DNA from: Bacteroidota bacterium
GTDB lineage: Bacteria > Bacteroidota > Bacteroidia > Flavobacteriales > Schleiferiaceae
DNA: 64,000 bases
Assembly: GCA_024742495.1 (NCBI GenBank)
Contig: JANSYJ010000008.1
Span: forward strand, 62,001 to 126,000
Direction of reading: 5' to 3'
Shown: piece by piece, positions 18,957 to 27,651 of the stretch
How the letters are laid out: each line of letters opens with the position of its first letter
Position numbering within the stretch: position 1 is the first letter of the stretch
Notes under the pieces: model-generated
Databases searched by the model: none
What the model was told of the DNA's origin: nothing
The model's input: only the letters and a program-made list of their open reading frames with translations
Position numbers and translations under genes: made by a program

Positions 18957-21953
18957 TTAGAGAGTCTTCTTAACCTCTACTTCTTCGTAACCTTCAACAA
19001 TATCGCCTACTTTGATATCATTGTAGTTCTTGATGTTCAATCCACATTCGTAGCCTTTCTTAACTTCTTTCACGTCATCTTTATAACGCTTCAAGGAAGC
19101 CAGCTCACCAGTGTACACTACCACACCGTCTCGTATAATACGAACTCTGGTATTTCGGGTAATTACGCCATCTAATACATAACAACCAGCGATGGTACCC
19201 ACCTTAGATATTTTAAAGGTTTCGCGGATCTCCACATTACATACGATTTCTTCTTTCACATCTGGTGAAAGCATACCTTCCATCGCATCCTTAATCTCAT
19301 TAATCGCATCGTAGATAATGGAGTACAGACGAACATCTACACTTTCCTTCTCTGCTAAGCGACGAGCGTTTGCTGATGGACGTACTTGGAAACCAACAAT
19401 AATGGCATCCGAGGCGGCGGCTAGAAGAATATCACTTTCGGATATCTGACCTACTGCCTTATGAATGATATTCACCTGAATTTCTTCAGTCGATAACTTC
19501 TGAAGTGAATCAGCCAATGCTTCTATCGAACCATCAACATCACCTTTAACAATAACATTTAGCTCTTGGAAGTCGCCCACAGCAAGTCGACGACCAATTT
19601 CCTCAAGGGTAAGATTCTTCTGAGTTCTCGCACTTTGCTCACGTTGAAGCTGTGTGCGCTTGGCAGCAATGTTCTTCGCTTCACGCTCATCCTCCATTAC
19701 TACAAAGGAATCACCTGCTTGTGGCGCACCATCTAAACCTAGTATGGATATCGGACGTGCAGGTCCTGCCTCTTCCAGTCGGTGACCGCGCTCATCTAGC
19801 ATGGCTTTCACCTTTCCGCTGTATTGACCAGCAAGCACGTAATCGCCAACCTTTAAGGTTCCGTTTTGCACCAAAATTGTGGCTACATAACCTCTACCCT
19901 TATCCAAAGAAGCCTCAATAACAGCTCCATTACTACGACGGTCTGGATTGGCCTTAAGATCTAATAATTCAGATTCTAGTAATACTTTCTCTAGAAGCTC
20001 ACTAACACCATCTCCCGTTTTAGCCGAAATATCATGGGACTGAATTTTACCTCCCCAATCTTCAACTAAAAGGTTCATGCCTGCTAATTCCTCCTTAATC
20101 TTCTCTGGATTTGCAGTGGGGCGATCTACCTTGTTAATTGCAAATACAATAGGAACATTCGCCGCTTGAGCATGCGAAATAGCTTCCTTAGTTTGTGGCA
20201 TCACGGCATCATCCGCAGCCACCACAATAATGGCAACATCGGTTACCTTAGCACCTCTGGCTCGCATGGCGGTAAAGGCCTCGTGACCAGGTGTATCTAA
20301 GAAGGTAATATTCTGCCCGCTTTCTAAACCTACCGAGTAGGCACCAATATGTTGGGTAATACCACCACTTTCACCGGCAATTACATTGGCCTTACGCACG
20401 TAATCCAGTAGGGAAGTTTTACCATGGTCAACGTGACCCATAACGGTAACGATCGGGGCGCGTGGTTTAAGATCTTCTTCCAGATCCTCTTCATCCACAA
20501 TGGCATCCGTAACTTCACTATCCACAAACTCAACCTGATACCCAAATTCCTCTGCAACAATGCTTAAGGTTTCGGCATCTAATCGCTGGTTTAAGGTTAC
20601 CATCATTCCAAGAGACATACAGGAAGAGATAACTTGGGTTGGGGATACACTCATCATGGTTGCCAACTCGCTAACCGTAACAAATTCTGTAACCTTTAAT
20701 ACCTTGTCCTCTTCTTGTTGGATAGCCTCATTTAAAGCTTCCTGATCGCGGCGTTCTTGACGTTTTTCACGACGAAGTTTAGCGCCTTTATTCTTGCGAC
20801 CTCCGGTTAACTTCTCGAGGGTCTCCTTAATTTGTTTCTGTACTTCTTCTTCCGTAAGCTCCTGCTTAGGCTCATTCTTGCGACCACGACCTCTTTGGTT
20901 TCTAGCTTGATTCGCATTAGGTCGGTTAGTGCCTCCGGGCTTATTATTATCGCTCGCTATGCGCTTGCGCTGGCGTTTTTTATTGAGGTTGCTTTTATTA
21001 TCTGTGCTCGAAGCCACCTTTTTCTTAGGCTTCTTTTCAAATTTCGATAAGTCTACTTTTTGACCCGTAAACTTAGGACCACTTAAACGCTCGTATTTGG
21101 TAGTGATAGTATCATCTTTCGGCTTCTCAGCATCAGAGCTCGGCTCTGTGCTAGCTCCTTCAGCTGCTGCTTTGGTACTATCTTTAACTTCCTCTTTCTT
21201 TTCCGCTGGCTTTTCAGCCGCGGGAGCTTTAGGCTCTTTTTCCACCTTTACAGTGGCTGGCTTTTCCACTTTCGCACTTGGCTTGGCAGGAGCTTCTGCC
21301 TTTGGAGCTTCTTTAGCCACCTCTTCCGCCTTAGGCTCTTCCTTGGACTCCTCTACCTTCTTTTCCGCGGGCTTTTCAGCCGCAGCTTCCTCAGGTTTCG
21401 ATTCTGGCTCAACTGCTTTTTCGGCAACAGGCTCAGGCTTAGGCTCTTCTTTAGGCTCTGGGGTTTTTTCAACTTCCTTCGCTTCGGGAGCAGCCTCAAC
21501 AGGAGCTGTTTCCTTTTCAGTTGGAGCTTCAACCGCCTCTACTTTGGGCTCTTCCACTTCAGCTGGCGCTTCAGGCTCAGCTGCTTTTTCGGTTTCGGCT
21601 GCTTTGCCAATTGGCTTATCCAGATCAATCTTGCCCACCATCTTAGGACCGCTAAGGGTAGGACGCTCGATACTTTCCGGTTCGCTTTTTGGCTCCGGTT
21701 TGTTCTCTTCGCGTTCGCGCAACATGGCCTCTTTTTCTTGCTGCTTCTGACGAACTACTTCCGCCGAAGCTTCTTTTTTGGCCTTGTCTGGAGCAAATTT
21801 TTCTAAAACCTTCTGGATGTAATCTCCTGAGATTTTAGTGTTCGGACGTAGCTTCTCCTCCATACCCAGTTCCTCCAGGTAATCAGAGACAGTACTAACA
21901 CCGATGTTGCACTCCTTTGCTAATTGACTAAGTCGTAGCGACTTTTCAGTCAT
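18957..21953 (-). CDS. infB: Translation initiation factor IF-2
   Basis: IF-2 is the GTPase that places initiator tRNA on the ribosome. The protein is 998 residues: an N-terminal IF2-N helix bundle (residues 1-55), then about 330 residues of low-complexity Glu/Ala/Lys/Pro sequence and a basic linker, a second IF2-N-like domain, and the G domain. The G domain begins near [15 protein letters not shown] (G1) and continues with DTPGHEAF (G3) and NKVD (G4). The elongation-factor-like C-terminal domains complete it. The very long acidic-basic linker is common in Bacteroidota. It follows nusA by 14 bases in the rimP-nusA-infB operon. Confidence 0.97.
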   Translation of the reverse strand: MTEKSLRLSQLAKECNIGVSTVSDYLEELGMEEKLRPNTKISGDYIQKVLEKFAPDKAKKEASAEVVRQKQQEKEAMLREREENKPEPKSEPESIERPTLSGPKMVGKIDLDKPIGKAAETEKAAEPEAPAEVEEPKVEAVEAPTEKETAPVEAAPEAKEVEKTPEPKEEPKPEPVAEKAVEPESKPEEAAAEKPAEKKVEESKEEPKAEEVAKEAPKAEAPAKPSAKVEKPATVKVEKEPKAPAAEKPAEKKEEVKDSTKAAAEGASTEPSSDAEKPKDDTITTKYERLSGPKFTGQKVDLSKFEKKPKKKVASSTDNKSNLNKKRQRKRIASDNNKPGGTNRPNANQARNQRGRGRKNEPKQELTEEEVQKQIKETLEKLTGGRKNKGAKLRREKRQERRDQEALNEAIQQEEDKVLKVTEFVTVSELATMMSVSPTQVISSCMSLGMMVTLNQRLDAETLSIVAEEFGYQVEFVDSEVTDAIVDEEDLEEDLKPRAPIVTVMGHVDHGKTSLLDYVRKANVIAGESGGITQHIGAYSVGLESGQNITFLDTPGHEAFTAMRARGAKVTDVAIIVVAADDAVMPQTKEAISHAQAANVPIVFAINKVDRPTANPEKIKEELAGMNLLVEDWGGKIQSHDISAKTGDGVSELLEKVLLESELLDLKANPDRRSNGAVIEASLDKGRGYVATILVQNGTLKVGDYVLAGQYSGKVKAMLDERGHRLEEAGPARPISILGLDGAPQAGDSFVVMEDEREAKNIAAKRTQLQREQSARTQKNLTLEEIGRRLAVGDFQELNVIVKGDVDGSIEALADSLQKLSTEEIQVNIIHKAVGQISESDILLAAASDAIIVGFQVRPSANARRLAEKESVDVRLYSIIYDAINEIKDAMEGMLSPDVKEEIVCNVEIRETFKISKVGTIAGCYVLDGVITRNTRVRIIRDGVVVYTGELASLKRYKDDVKEVKKGYECGLNIKNYNDIKVGDIVEGYEEVEVKKTL

Positions 21954-21967
21954 GAAATTGATTTAAA

Positions 21968-23203
21968 TTATTCTTCAAATTCGGCGCGCAATATACTGCG
22001 GACCTCTTCAACAGTTTCTTCTTCTAAATCTGTACGCGAAAGTAGTTCTTCCAATGACAGTTCTAAAACACTTTTGGCGGTATCACAACCGATGGCTTTA
22101 AAGGCCTGAATTACCCAATCCTCGATTTCATCCGAGAATTCTGTTAACTCAACATCCTCATCCTCATCTACGTCGCGATACACGTCAATCTCATAGCCAG
22201 TTAACTGCCCGGCTAATTTAATATTTAGACCGCGCTTACCAATGGCTAGAGAAACCTGATCCGGTTTCAAAAACACATCTGCACGGCCATTCTCCTCGTC
22301 CAGTACTATACTGCTTATTTTAGCAGGGCTTAAGGCGCGTTGAATGAGTAACTGATCATTACTGGTGTAATTAATTACATCAATATTCTCATTACCCAAT
22401 TCACGTACAATGCCATGAATTCGGCTTCCCTTCATTCCTACGCAGGCTCCTACTGGATCAATGCGATCATCGTAAGATTCTACCGCTACCTTCGCCTTAT
22501 CGCCTGGTTCACGAACTACTTTCTTAACGGTAATTAAACCGTCAAATACTTCTGGAATTTCCTGCTCAAAGAGTTTTTCCAAGAAACGCTCATCGGTGCG
22601 CGACAAAATCACCACCGGCTTGGTTCCTCTTAAATCCACATCCCTTACTACCGCGCGAATGGTATCTCCCTTGCGGAAAAAATCACGTGGAATTTGCTGA
22701 TCCTTCGGAAGGATTAATTCATTCTGGTCATCATCGTAAATAATTACGGCACGAGGCCTTACGTGATGTACCTCTCCAGTTAGGATTTCCCCTTCAAGGT
22801 CTTTGTACTTCTTATAGATAATACCATTATCGTGCTCCTGAATTTTCTGCACTAGGTTTTGACGGAAGGCCAATACGAAGCGACGACCTTGGTCAATCAA
22901 CTTCAATTCTTCCGATACCTCCTCCCCAACTTCAAAGTCAGGTTCGATTTTTATCGCTTCGCTTAATTCAATTTCAGTATTATCGTCTTCCACATCGCCA
23001 TTAGCAACGATTTCACGATTTCTCCAAATTTCCAGATCACCTTTATCTGGGTTTACGATAATATCAAAATTATCATCGCTCCCATACTTCTTGCGAAGTT
23101 GGTTGCGTAAAGCATCCTCAAGAATTGCCATCAGGGTAACCCGATCGATATTCTTTTCGTCCTTGAATTCGGCAAAACTTTCAATGATAGCCTGATTTTC
23201 CAT
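21968..23203 (-). CDS. nusA: Transcription termination/antitermination factor NusA
   Basis: NusA binds RNA polymerase and nascent RNA and modulates pausing and termination. The 411-residue protein has the NusA N-terminal domain, an S1 domain near residues 130-200 and tandem KH domains with GMKGSRIHGIVRELG and AIGKRGLNIKLA. It ends in an acidic region with a helix-hairpin-like segment and no long C-terminal repeats. It starts 14 bases after the rimP stop and precedes infB, the conserved bacterial order. Confidence 0.96.
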   Translation of the reverse strand: MENQAIIESFAEFKDEKNIDRVTLMAILEDALRNQLRKKYGSDDNFDIIVNPDKGDLEIWRNREIVANGDVEDDNTEIELSEAIKIEPDFEVGEEVSEELKLIDQGRRFVLAFRQNLVQKIQEHDNGIIYKKYKDLEGEILTGEVHHVRPRAVIIYDDDQNELILPKDQQIPRDFFRKGDTIRAVVRDVDLRGTKPVVILSRTDERFLEKLFEQEIPEVFDGLITVKKVVREPGDKAKVAVESYDDRIDPVGACVGMKGSRIHGIVRELGNENIDVINYTSNDQLLIQRALSPAKISSIVLDEENGRADVFLKPDQVSLAIGKRGLNIKLAGQLTGYEIDVYRDVDEDEDVELTEFSDEIEDWVIQAFKAIGCDTAKSVLELSLEELLSRTDLEEETVEEVRSILRAEFEE

Positions 23204-23217
23204 AGCTGCCTTTATGC

Positions 23218-23685
23218 TTAATTGAACCTGACTTGAACCCGCGCTTCTTTTATTTCTTGCAGATTTAGTTTCACGTCTTTTTTAACCGTTACTTTTCCTT
23301 TTCCCACTTCTTTAGGCACTCTTTCACTCCATTGGAGACTAAGCTGGTCGTCCTCAAACGCTATCAGCTCACCTTCATGCTTGGAGCCATCTTCCATTTT
23401 CACTTTAAGATCGCGACCAATATTTTGTAGATATTGCTCTCTCACTTGAAGTGGACTACCAACTCCAGGTGAACTCACCTGCAGTTCAAAGTCTGCTTCT
23501 TCTCGATCCAAATTGTGCTCAATACCTCTCGATATAGCCGTTATTCCCTCCAGACTTATACCCTCTAGGGTATCTACCAATACTTGAATGACATTACCCG
23601 GGGTGATCTGAAAGTCCACTAAAAAAGCTTTTTGCTCCTCGAGAGCAGCATATAAAAGCTTCTGCACTTTCTGTGAATCGATCAT
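23218..23685 (-). CDS. rimP: Ribosome maturation factor RimP
   Basis: RimP helps mature the 30S subunit. The protein is 155 residues from the ATG at 23685. A longer reading from TTG at 23721 would start inside the hairpin at 23700-23719 and add residues (RGRVSPLLL) that the family lacks. SSPGVGSPL is the conserved loop between the two domains. It is the first gene of rimP-nusA-infB, with an exact promoter element at 23730-23737. The leader RNA before it is only about 40 bases and is mostly a stable hairpin. Confidence 0.92.
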   Translation of the reverse strand: MIDSQKVQKLLYAALEEQKAFLVDFQITPGNVIQVLVDTLEGISLEGITAISRGIEHNLDREEADFELQVSSPGVGSPLQVREQYLQNIGRDLKVKMEDGSKHEGELIAFEDDQLSLQWSERVPKEVGKGKVTVKKDVKLNLQEIKEARVQVRFN

Positions 23686-23699
23686 ATGGCCTAATAAAA

Positions 23700-23719
23700 G
23701 AGGGGACACGCGTCCCCTC
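23700..23719 (-). promoter_or_regulatory. Stable hairpin at the 5' end of the rimP-nusA-infB message
   Basis: GAGGGGAC and GTCCCCTC form a perfect 8-bp stem with a four-base loop. On the minus strand it is followed by TTTTATT and, 14 bases from the stem, by the rimP ATG. It resembles a terminator for the sirtuin gene. However, the promoter element at 23730-23737 would start transcripts just ahead of it, so it would also be the first structure of the rimP message. Confidence 0.6.
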
Positions 23720-23729
23720 AAAGTGGCGG

Positions 23730-23737
23730 CAAATATA
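23730..23737 (-). promoter_or_regulatory. -7 promoter element of rimP-nusA-infB
   Basis: The minus strand reads TATATTTG, an exact TAnnTTTG match, lying between the sirtuin stop and the hairpin. Predicted initiation is a few bases downstream, near 23724. Confidence 0.55.
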
Positions 23738-23761
23738 TAATTTTAAAGAGTAAATCCCTTA

Positions 23762-24514
23762 CTAAAAAGACTTTAAAACATTGTGAAGCAAATTCAGTCC
23801 TTCCGATGCTCCTAATTTGAGGTGTAAGATAGGCCCACCCGATTGGACAGGCACTTCACCAGGGTCAATTACAATAAGCGGACAAGAGGGGTCAATCATC
23901 TGAATAAGGGAGGCTGCCGGATAAACCATTAATGAACTGCCAACCACCACCATTAAACCACAATCATCCAAATAATCAATGGCCTCATCCATGGCCGGAA
24001 CCATCTCACCAAACCAAACCACATGCGGGCGCAATTGCGAACCCTTCTCACAAAGGTCTCCTATATCTAAAGCCCAGCCATCGATGGGATAGATTAAAGA
24101 AGGATCAACTGTGCTTCGGGCCTTCCGCAGCTCTCCATGTAAATGAAACACATTCCTGGTCCCGGCTCTCTCGTGGAGGTCATCTACATTTTGAGTGATC
24201 ACTTTCAAATTATAATCGCGCTCCAAGGTGGCGATAGTTTTATGCCCATTATTAGGTTCAACGCTCAATAATTGTTTGCGTCGCATATTGTAGAAATCTA
24301 AAACCTTTTCTCGGTCTTTACGCCATGCTTCAGGGGTAGCTACCTCTTCAATCGGGTGATTCTCCCATAGTCCACCTTTATCTCTAAAAGTGCTAATTCC
24401 ACTCTCGGCGCTCATTCCTGCCCCACTAAACACAATAATTGATTGGGATGTCGTAAATTGAGCCTTCGATAAAAATTTATTCAGCCCTTGTGCGGTCTTT
24501 TCTGTAATGTACAT
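23762..24514 (-). CDS. cobB: NAD-dependent protein deacylase, class III sirtuin without zinc ribbon
   Basis: Sirtuins remove acyl groups from lysines using NAD. This 250-residue protein shows GAGMSAESGISTFR (31-44), TQNVDDLHERAG (108-119), the catalytic His126 in HLHGEL, and RPHVVWFGE (162-170). Tyr75 and Arg78 in FYNMRR match the pair that E. coli CobB uses for succinyl and malonyl groups, which suggests desuccinylase-type activity. The structural zinc site is missing: between His126 and RPHVV there is only one cysteine (155) where four are usual. It stands alone upstream of rimP. Confidence 0.9.
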   Translation of the reverse strand: MYITEKTAQGLNKFLSKAQFTTSQSIIVFSGAGMSAESGISTFRDKGGLWENHPIEEVATPEAWRKDREKVLDFYNMRRKQLLSVEPNNGHKTIATLERDYNLKVITQNVDDLHERAGTRNVFHLHGELRKARSTVDPSLIYPIDGWALDIGDLCEKGSQLRPHVVWFGEMVPAMDEAIDYLDDCGLMVVVGSSLMVYPAASLIQMIDPSCPLIVIDPGEVPVQSGGPILHLKLGASEGLNLLHNVLKSF

Positions 24515-24577
24515 GTCTTTACGTCTTTAAAAATGGACCTTTCGTCTAAATTTATCTTACTAATCATTTCCTCCATC

Positions 24578-24585
24578 TACATTTG
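24578..24585 (+). promoter_or_regulatory. -7 promoter element of the receiver-HEAT-glycosyltransferase unit
   Basis: TACATTTG is an exact TAnnTTTG match 35 bases before the receiver ATG at 24621. No good -33 TTG is seen. Confidence 0.5.
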
Positions 24586-24620
24586 TTCACAGTAAAAGTC
24601 TGCCTTTAATTATTAATGTC

Positions 24621-24998
24621 ATGAGTGATAAAGCAAAAATTCTAATTGTTGACGACGAACCTCTTATCCGAGATGCTTTGGCGTTTAAACTAACCAAAGA
24701 TGGTTATGAGGTTGACACCGCCGAAGACGGAGAAAAGGCAATCCAGAAAATAGAGAGTGAAGAATATCACATTATTATAAGCGATATAATGATGCCCTTT
24801 ATCAGTGGTTTTGAACTGGTAAAAATATTGAAAGAGAGAGGAACCGATGCTCCGGTATTGATGTTAACCTCATTAAATTCTGAAACGGCAGTTTTAAAAG
24901 CATTCGACCTTGGTGCGGATGACTTTATGACCAAGCCCTTCAGTCCTAACGAACTTTCAGTACGCATCAAAAAATTGCTGAAAAACAGTAAAAAATAA
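24621..24998 (+). CDS. Single-domain response regulator (CheY-like)
   Basis: This is a 125-residue stand-alone receiver domain. The acidic pair is Asp11-Asp12, the phosphoacceptor is Asp55 in ISDIMMP, the switch Thr83 lies in LMLTSL, and Lys105 in KPF completes the active site. There is no output domain, so it must act by protein contact. It is the first gene of a tight unit: the HEAT-repeat membrane protein starts 3 bases after its stop. That makes the HEAT protein or the glycosyltransferase its most likely partner, which is inference. No cognate kinase is adjacent. Confidence 0.92.
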   Translation: MSDKAKILIVDDEPLIRDALAFKLTKDGYEVDTAEDGEKAIQKIESEEYHIIISDIMMPFISGFELVKILKERGTDAPVLMLTSLNSETAVLKAFDLGADDFMTKPFSPNELSVRIKKLLKNSKK

Positions 24999-25001
24999 GT
25001 C

Positions 25002-26123
25002 ATGCGCCAGTTCATTATCGACATCTATTATTTCCTTTTGGCTTTAGAGCCGAGGTATAAGATTGTTATTATATTAGTAATAGTACTGCTCATCTTTGCA
25101 GCGGTAATGATATCCATTGTGCTGCGGGAACGCTCCCGAAAAAACAGCATTGAAGCGCGAGAACGTCGTATTAAAAGACAGGTTGAGCCCATTATTCAAG
25201 AAGTGGTTTTCACCGATTTAAATGCCAGTGATTTTAAGGATGCGGTAAAAAAGATCAATAGAATTGTTGACTCTACGCTCTACCGTCGTTCGAATATGAA
25301 TATCTTAAACGAGCTTCTTATTTATTACCATCGCAATCTTGGTGGCGAAGCATTTGAACGTTTAGAAAACTTATACCGTGAAATCGGCTTAAAGCAAATT
25401 GCCCTGGAAAACTTGCGCAATGGCGAATGGCATATTCGTGCCAAAGCAATTAATGACTTGAGCACGATGCGCATGGGAGAAACCCTCTTTGAGATTCTTC
25501 AGTACACCGATGCCGATAATGTGCATGTTCGAAATGAAGCGCAATATGCAGCGGTTAAGTTGGGTGGTAAAAAAGCGATGAGCTTCTTAAATGATCTAGA
25601 ATCACCAATGAGTGAATGGCAGCAAATTCGCCTTCTTGATCAATCCAGAAAATTTGAATACGAGCTTATTGATAACATTGGTCCATGGTTGCAATCTAAG
25701 AATGATACAGTAGTTATCTTCGCGCTTATGCTGATGCGCCACTTGAATCAATATCACGAGCGAAATCAATTGCGGAAGTTACTCTATCACAGAAATGAAA
25801 GAGTACAGGAAAAAGCAATAGAAACTACGCAAGAACTTGCTTATTCTGAAGCTTTAGAGAATTTATACGAAGTTTATGAGCTTACCAAAAATATGCGAGT
25901 ACGCACTCGCATCCTACGCGCCATGGGCGAACTAGGTGGAGCAAAAGAAGCAGGATTTTTACGAGAGGTTTTGGTTTCAAGTAAGGAACATCCTCTAGTG
26001 ATGGAAGCGGCAAAATCTTTAAAACGCATGGGTCGCCATGATGTATTGACCAGCTATCGCGAAAATGAACTTTCCGAGAAAGGAGAAAACATCGTAAAAC
26101 ACGTACTCGATGATAGAATATGA
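25002..26123 (+). CDS. Membrane-anchored HEAT-repeat protein
   Basis: This 373-residue protein has one N-terminal membrane helix (about residues 17-40) followed by a basic segment and an all-helical body. The repeated pattern of paired helices (for example IRAKAINDLSTMRMGETLFEIL and VRNEAQYAAVKLGGKKAM) marks HEAT repeats, which serve protein-protein binding. The basic residues after the helix suggest the repeats are cytoplasmic. It lies 3 bases after the receiver gene, and its last 14 bases overlap the glycosyltransferase, so the three products are probably made in step. A scaffold linking the receiver to the synthase is a reasonable hypothesis. Confidence 0.8.
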   Translation: MRQFIIDIYYFLLALEPRYKIVIILVIVLLIFAAVMISIVLRERSRKNSIEARERRIKRQVEPIIQEVVFTDLNASDFKDAVKKINRIVDSTLYRRSNMNILNELLIYYHRNLGGEAFERLENLYREIGLKQIALENLRNGEWHIRAKAINDLSTMRMGETLFEILQYTDADNVHVRNEAQYAAVKLGGKKAMSFLNDLESPMSEWQQIRLLDQSRKFEYELIDNIGPWLQSKNDTVVIFALMLMRHLNQYHERNQLRKLLYHRNERVQEKAIETTQELAYSEALENLYEVYELTKNMRVRTRILRAMGELGGAKEAGFLREVLVSSKEHPLVMEAAKSLKRMGRHDVLTSYRENELSEKGENIVKHVLDDRI

Positions 26124-27651
26124 CACGCAGAATTCTCTGGTAGACATTCTCATCTACATCTTTTATTTCATTACCTACGGTTATACCGTATTTGTAATGG
26201 TATCCTATTTAATTCTAGGGGTTATTTCGGTTTATCACGCACGTAAATACTTGCGTAGAAACACCTACACGGATTACCTCAACATCCTGCAAAGTCCCGA
26301 AGCGCCATCGGTATCTATTATTGCTCCTGCTTTTAACGAAGAGGCGAGTATTATTGAGAACATCCGTTCGCTGCTCTCCGTCCGCTATCCCAACTTTGAA
26401 GTAATTGTAGTTAATGATGGTAGCCGCGACCGCTCCCTCACCAAACTCATTGAAGAATATCAATTGGAGCCCGTAAACTTTGCGGTGAACTACCAAATTG
26501 AAACCAAAAAAATTAAAAACGTTTATAAGTCCAAAAATCCCACCTACAATAACTTAGTGGTGGTGGATAAGGAAAATGGCGGTAAATCGGATGCCCTTAA
26601 TGCCGCTCTAAACGTTTCGGAAGGAGATTACACCTTAAACATTGATGTTGATTGTATTCTGGAAGAGGATTGCTTACTTAAGCTGATGAAACCCTTCCTG
26701 GAAGAACCCAATCAAAATATGATTGCCACTGGTGGGGTGGTGCGGATTGCTAATAACTGTAGGGTTGAAAAAGGCCGTATCGTTGAAGTAAATGTACCCA
26801 ACAAACTGCTGGCTCAATTTCAAACATTAGAATATTTGCGCTCTTTCCTATTGGGAAGGGTGGCCTGGGGTTCCTTGGATGGACTGCTACTTATTAGTGG
26901 TGCCTTAGGGGTTTTCCAAAAAGAATTAGTGATTAAATGTGGTGGCTACGACAAAGACACCATTGGAGAAGATATGGAGCTCACGGTAAGAATGCGCCGT
27001 TATGCCCGCGAAAAAGACATCGATTATGTAGTCGGCTTTGTACCTGATCCACTCTGTTGGACAGAGGTGCCAGAGTCATGGTCCGTATTGCGTAAGCAGA
27101 GGAATCGCTGGACCCGCGGAGCGGTAGAAACCTTACTTTCACATAAGCGCTTATTCTTAAATCCCTTCTATGGTAAAATGGGTATGATCTCCTACCCATA
27201 CTGGTTGCTGTTTGAGTGGCTAGCACCATTAATTGAGGCCTTTGGTATTATCTTATTGATTCTATTTAGCCTTTTAGGTGTAATCAACATTAGTTTCCTT
27301 TACCTCTTTATTGCCCTGATATATGGCTATACAGTAGCCTTTACCATTGCAACCTTATATATAGAGGAAATTACCTTCTTCCAATATAAAAAGAGGCGGC
27401 AGCTCTTACGACTAGTAATTGCCGGTCTTATTGAACCTATCATCTTCCACCCCTTTGTAGTTTACTGCTCGGTTACGGGTAACTGGGATTATTTCTTTGA
27501 AGGTAAGAAGGCATGGGGTTCTATGAAGCGCGTAGGCTTCTCCAAACCCGGTAATTCCGATAGAGGAAAGCGCATAACTGGTGGAAAAAAGTCCGGCTCA
27601 CAGTCCGGACCCGTTCCCAGCAATAGTATTAGAACGCGACCTGCTACTTAG
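26110..27651 (+). CDS. Processive family 2 glycosyltransferase (polysaccharide synthase type)
   Basis: This 513-residue inner-membrane enzyme resembles PgaC, hyaluronan and cellulose synthases. Two N-terminal helices precede the GT-A domain: SIIAPAFNEE and NDGSRDRS bind the nucleotide sugar, DVD at 179-181 is the metal site, GED at 286-288 holds the catalytic-base region, and QRNRW at 330-334 is the QxxRW motif of processive enzymes. Several helices follow, then a basic serine/glycine-rich tail. It probably polymerises and exports a surface polysaccharide; the sugar is unknown. Its final 8 bases overlap the converging gene at 27644. No export barrel or deacetylase gene follows. Confidence 0.88.
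   Translation: MIEYDTQNSLVDILIYIFYFITYGYTVFVMVSYLILGVISVYHARKYLRRNTYTDYLNILQSPEAPSVSIIAPAFNEEASIIENIRSLLSVRYPNFEVIVVNDGSRDRSLTKLIEEYQLEPVNFAVNYQIETKKIKNVYKSKNPTYNNLVVVDKENGGKSDALNAALNVSEGDYTLNIDVDCILEEDCLLKLMKPFLEEPNQNMIATGGVVRIANNCRVEKGRIVEVNVPNKLLAQFQTLEYLRSFLLGRVAWGSLDGLLLISGALGVFQKELVIKCGGYDKDTIGEDMELTVRMRRYAREKDIDYVVGFVPDPLCWTEVPESWSVLRKQRNRWTRGAVETLLSHKRLFLNPFYGKMGMISYPYWLLFEWLAPLIEAFGIILLILFSLLGVINISFLYLFIALIYGYTVAFTIATLYIEEITFFQYKKRRQLLRLVIAGLIEPIIFHPFVVYCSVTGNWDYFFEGKKAWGSMKRVGFSKPGNSDRGKRITGGKKSGSQSGPVPSNSIRTRPAT

Noticed and set aside
21097-21750. Long open frame of 217 codons on the strand opposite infB
   Set aside because: It mirrors the low-complexity Glu/Ala/Lys/Pro linker of IF-2 and consists of Ser, Ala, Gly and Phe runs. 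It is a shadow, not a gene.
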